A DNA stretch of 19,686 nucleotides from Rodentolepis nana (lineage: Eukaryota > Platyhelminthes > Cestoda > Cyclophyllidea > Hymenolepididae), in NCBI GenBank assembly GCA_900617975.1, contig UZAE01000681.1, positions 1 to 19,686 on the forward strand, read 5' to 3'. Under the pieces are notes generated by a model. That model ran no database searches. It was not told where the DNA came from and saw only the letters and a list, made by a program, of their open reading frames with translations. Positions 19,469-19,686 of the stretch are shown one piece after another. The translations under genes were made by a program, and so were the position numbers. Within the stretch, counting starts at the first letter, position 1, and the number at the start of each line of letters is the position of its first letter.

Positions 19469-19686
19469 ACAGCATTTTAACAATTGGCATCATGAGGTAG
19501 CGTCTAAGTGAATTGAGTAACAAATCTGTTCAATAATGTATGAAAAAGGGGAAAGATCCCTGAAAACTACGTGGTTTTAAGACAGAGTCTTTTCGAGTTC
19601 CATTAAGCTCTCATTACTTCAATGAATCCAAAGCATCAAATAAAAATCTCAAGTTCAAATGCTGTGATTAAACTTTCAGGTCCATG
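19469..19686. other. Non-coding end of window
   Basis: No gene is seen. A good acceptor-like word, TTAAACTTTCAG, ends at 19679, seven bases before the window ends. An exon could start there, but this cannot be judged from the sequence available. Confidence 0.4.

Overview
The window looks like nuclear DNA of an invertebrate animal. Base composition is AT-rich (about one third GC by eye). There are no bacterial-style gene arrays, and it carries retroposed repeats with short target-site duplications plus a decayed LINE-type endonuclease fragment. I cannot name the species; flatworm and arthropod genomes are both conceivable.

There is no complete recognisable protein-coding gene, tRNA, rRNA or CRISPR array. 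The open frames are short (122 codons at most), and their number and length are about what AT-rich non-coding DNA gives by chance. The best hints of a host gene are two small candidate internal exons with good splice signals: 2740-2791 on the minus strand (52 nt) and 9016-9065 on the plus strand (50 nt). The window is best read as intergenic or large-intron sequence.

The main structure is an interspersed SINE-like family of roughly 290-330 bp (one copy about 490 bp), not known to me, with five copies: A 1026-1345 (+), B about 5815-6300 (-), C about 11401-11703 (-), D about 16385-16676 (+) and E 19161-19452 (+). Every copy begins with a GGGGTGNGCGATAGACTTAC-like head and has a pyrimidine-rich middle. 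Four of them end in a conserved GCTAATGATAACTATCAAAA segment, a GCCATTTGATA box and an AAAT-repeat tail. Copies A and E keep clear target-site duplications of 14 and 16 bp. The head can fold into a stem (ATAGACTT/AAGTCTAT) enclosing two overlapping palindromes. Copy B has amplified this head in tandem.

The other notable component is a great excess of long C or G tracts (twelve runs of 8-16), several forming strong G-quadruplex motifs, especially between 14884 and 15082. A degenerate non-LTR retrotransposon endonuclease fragment (GDFNA motif) lies at 15527-15781. A perfect 13-bp hairpin followed by an AAAT-type tail lies at 16963-17010. The long AT-rich stretches between these features hold nothing I can identify.
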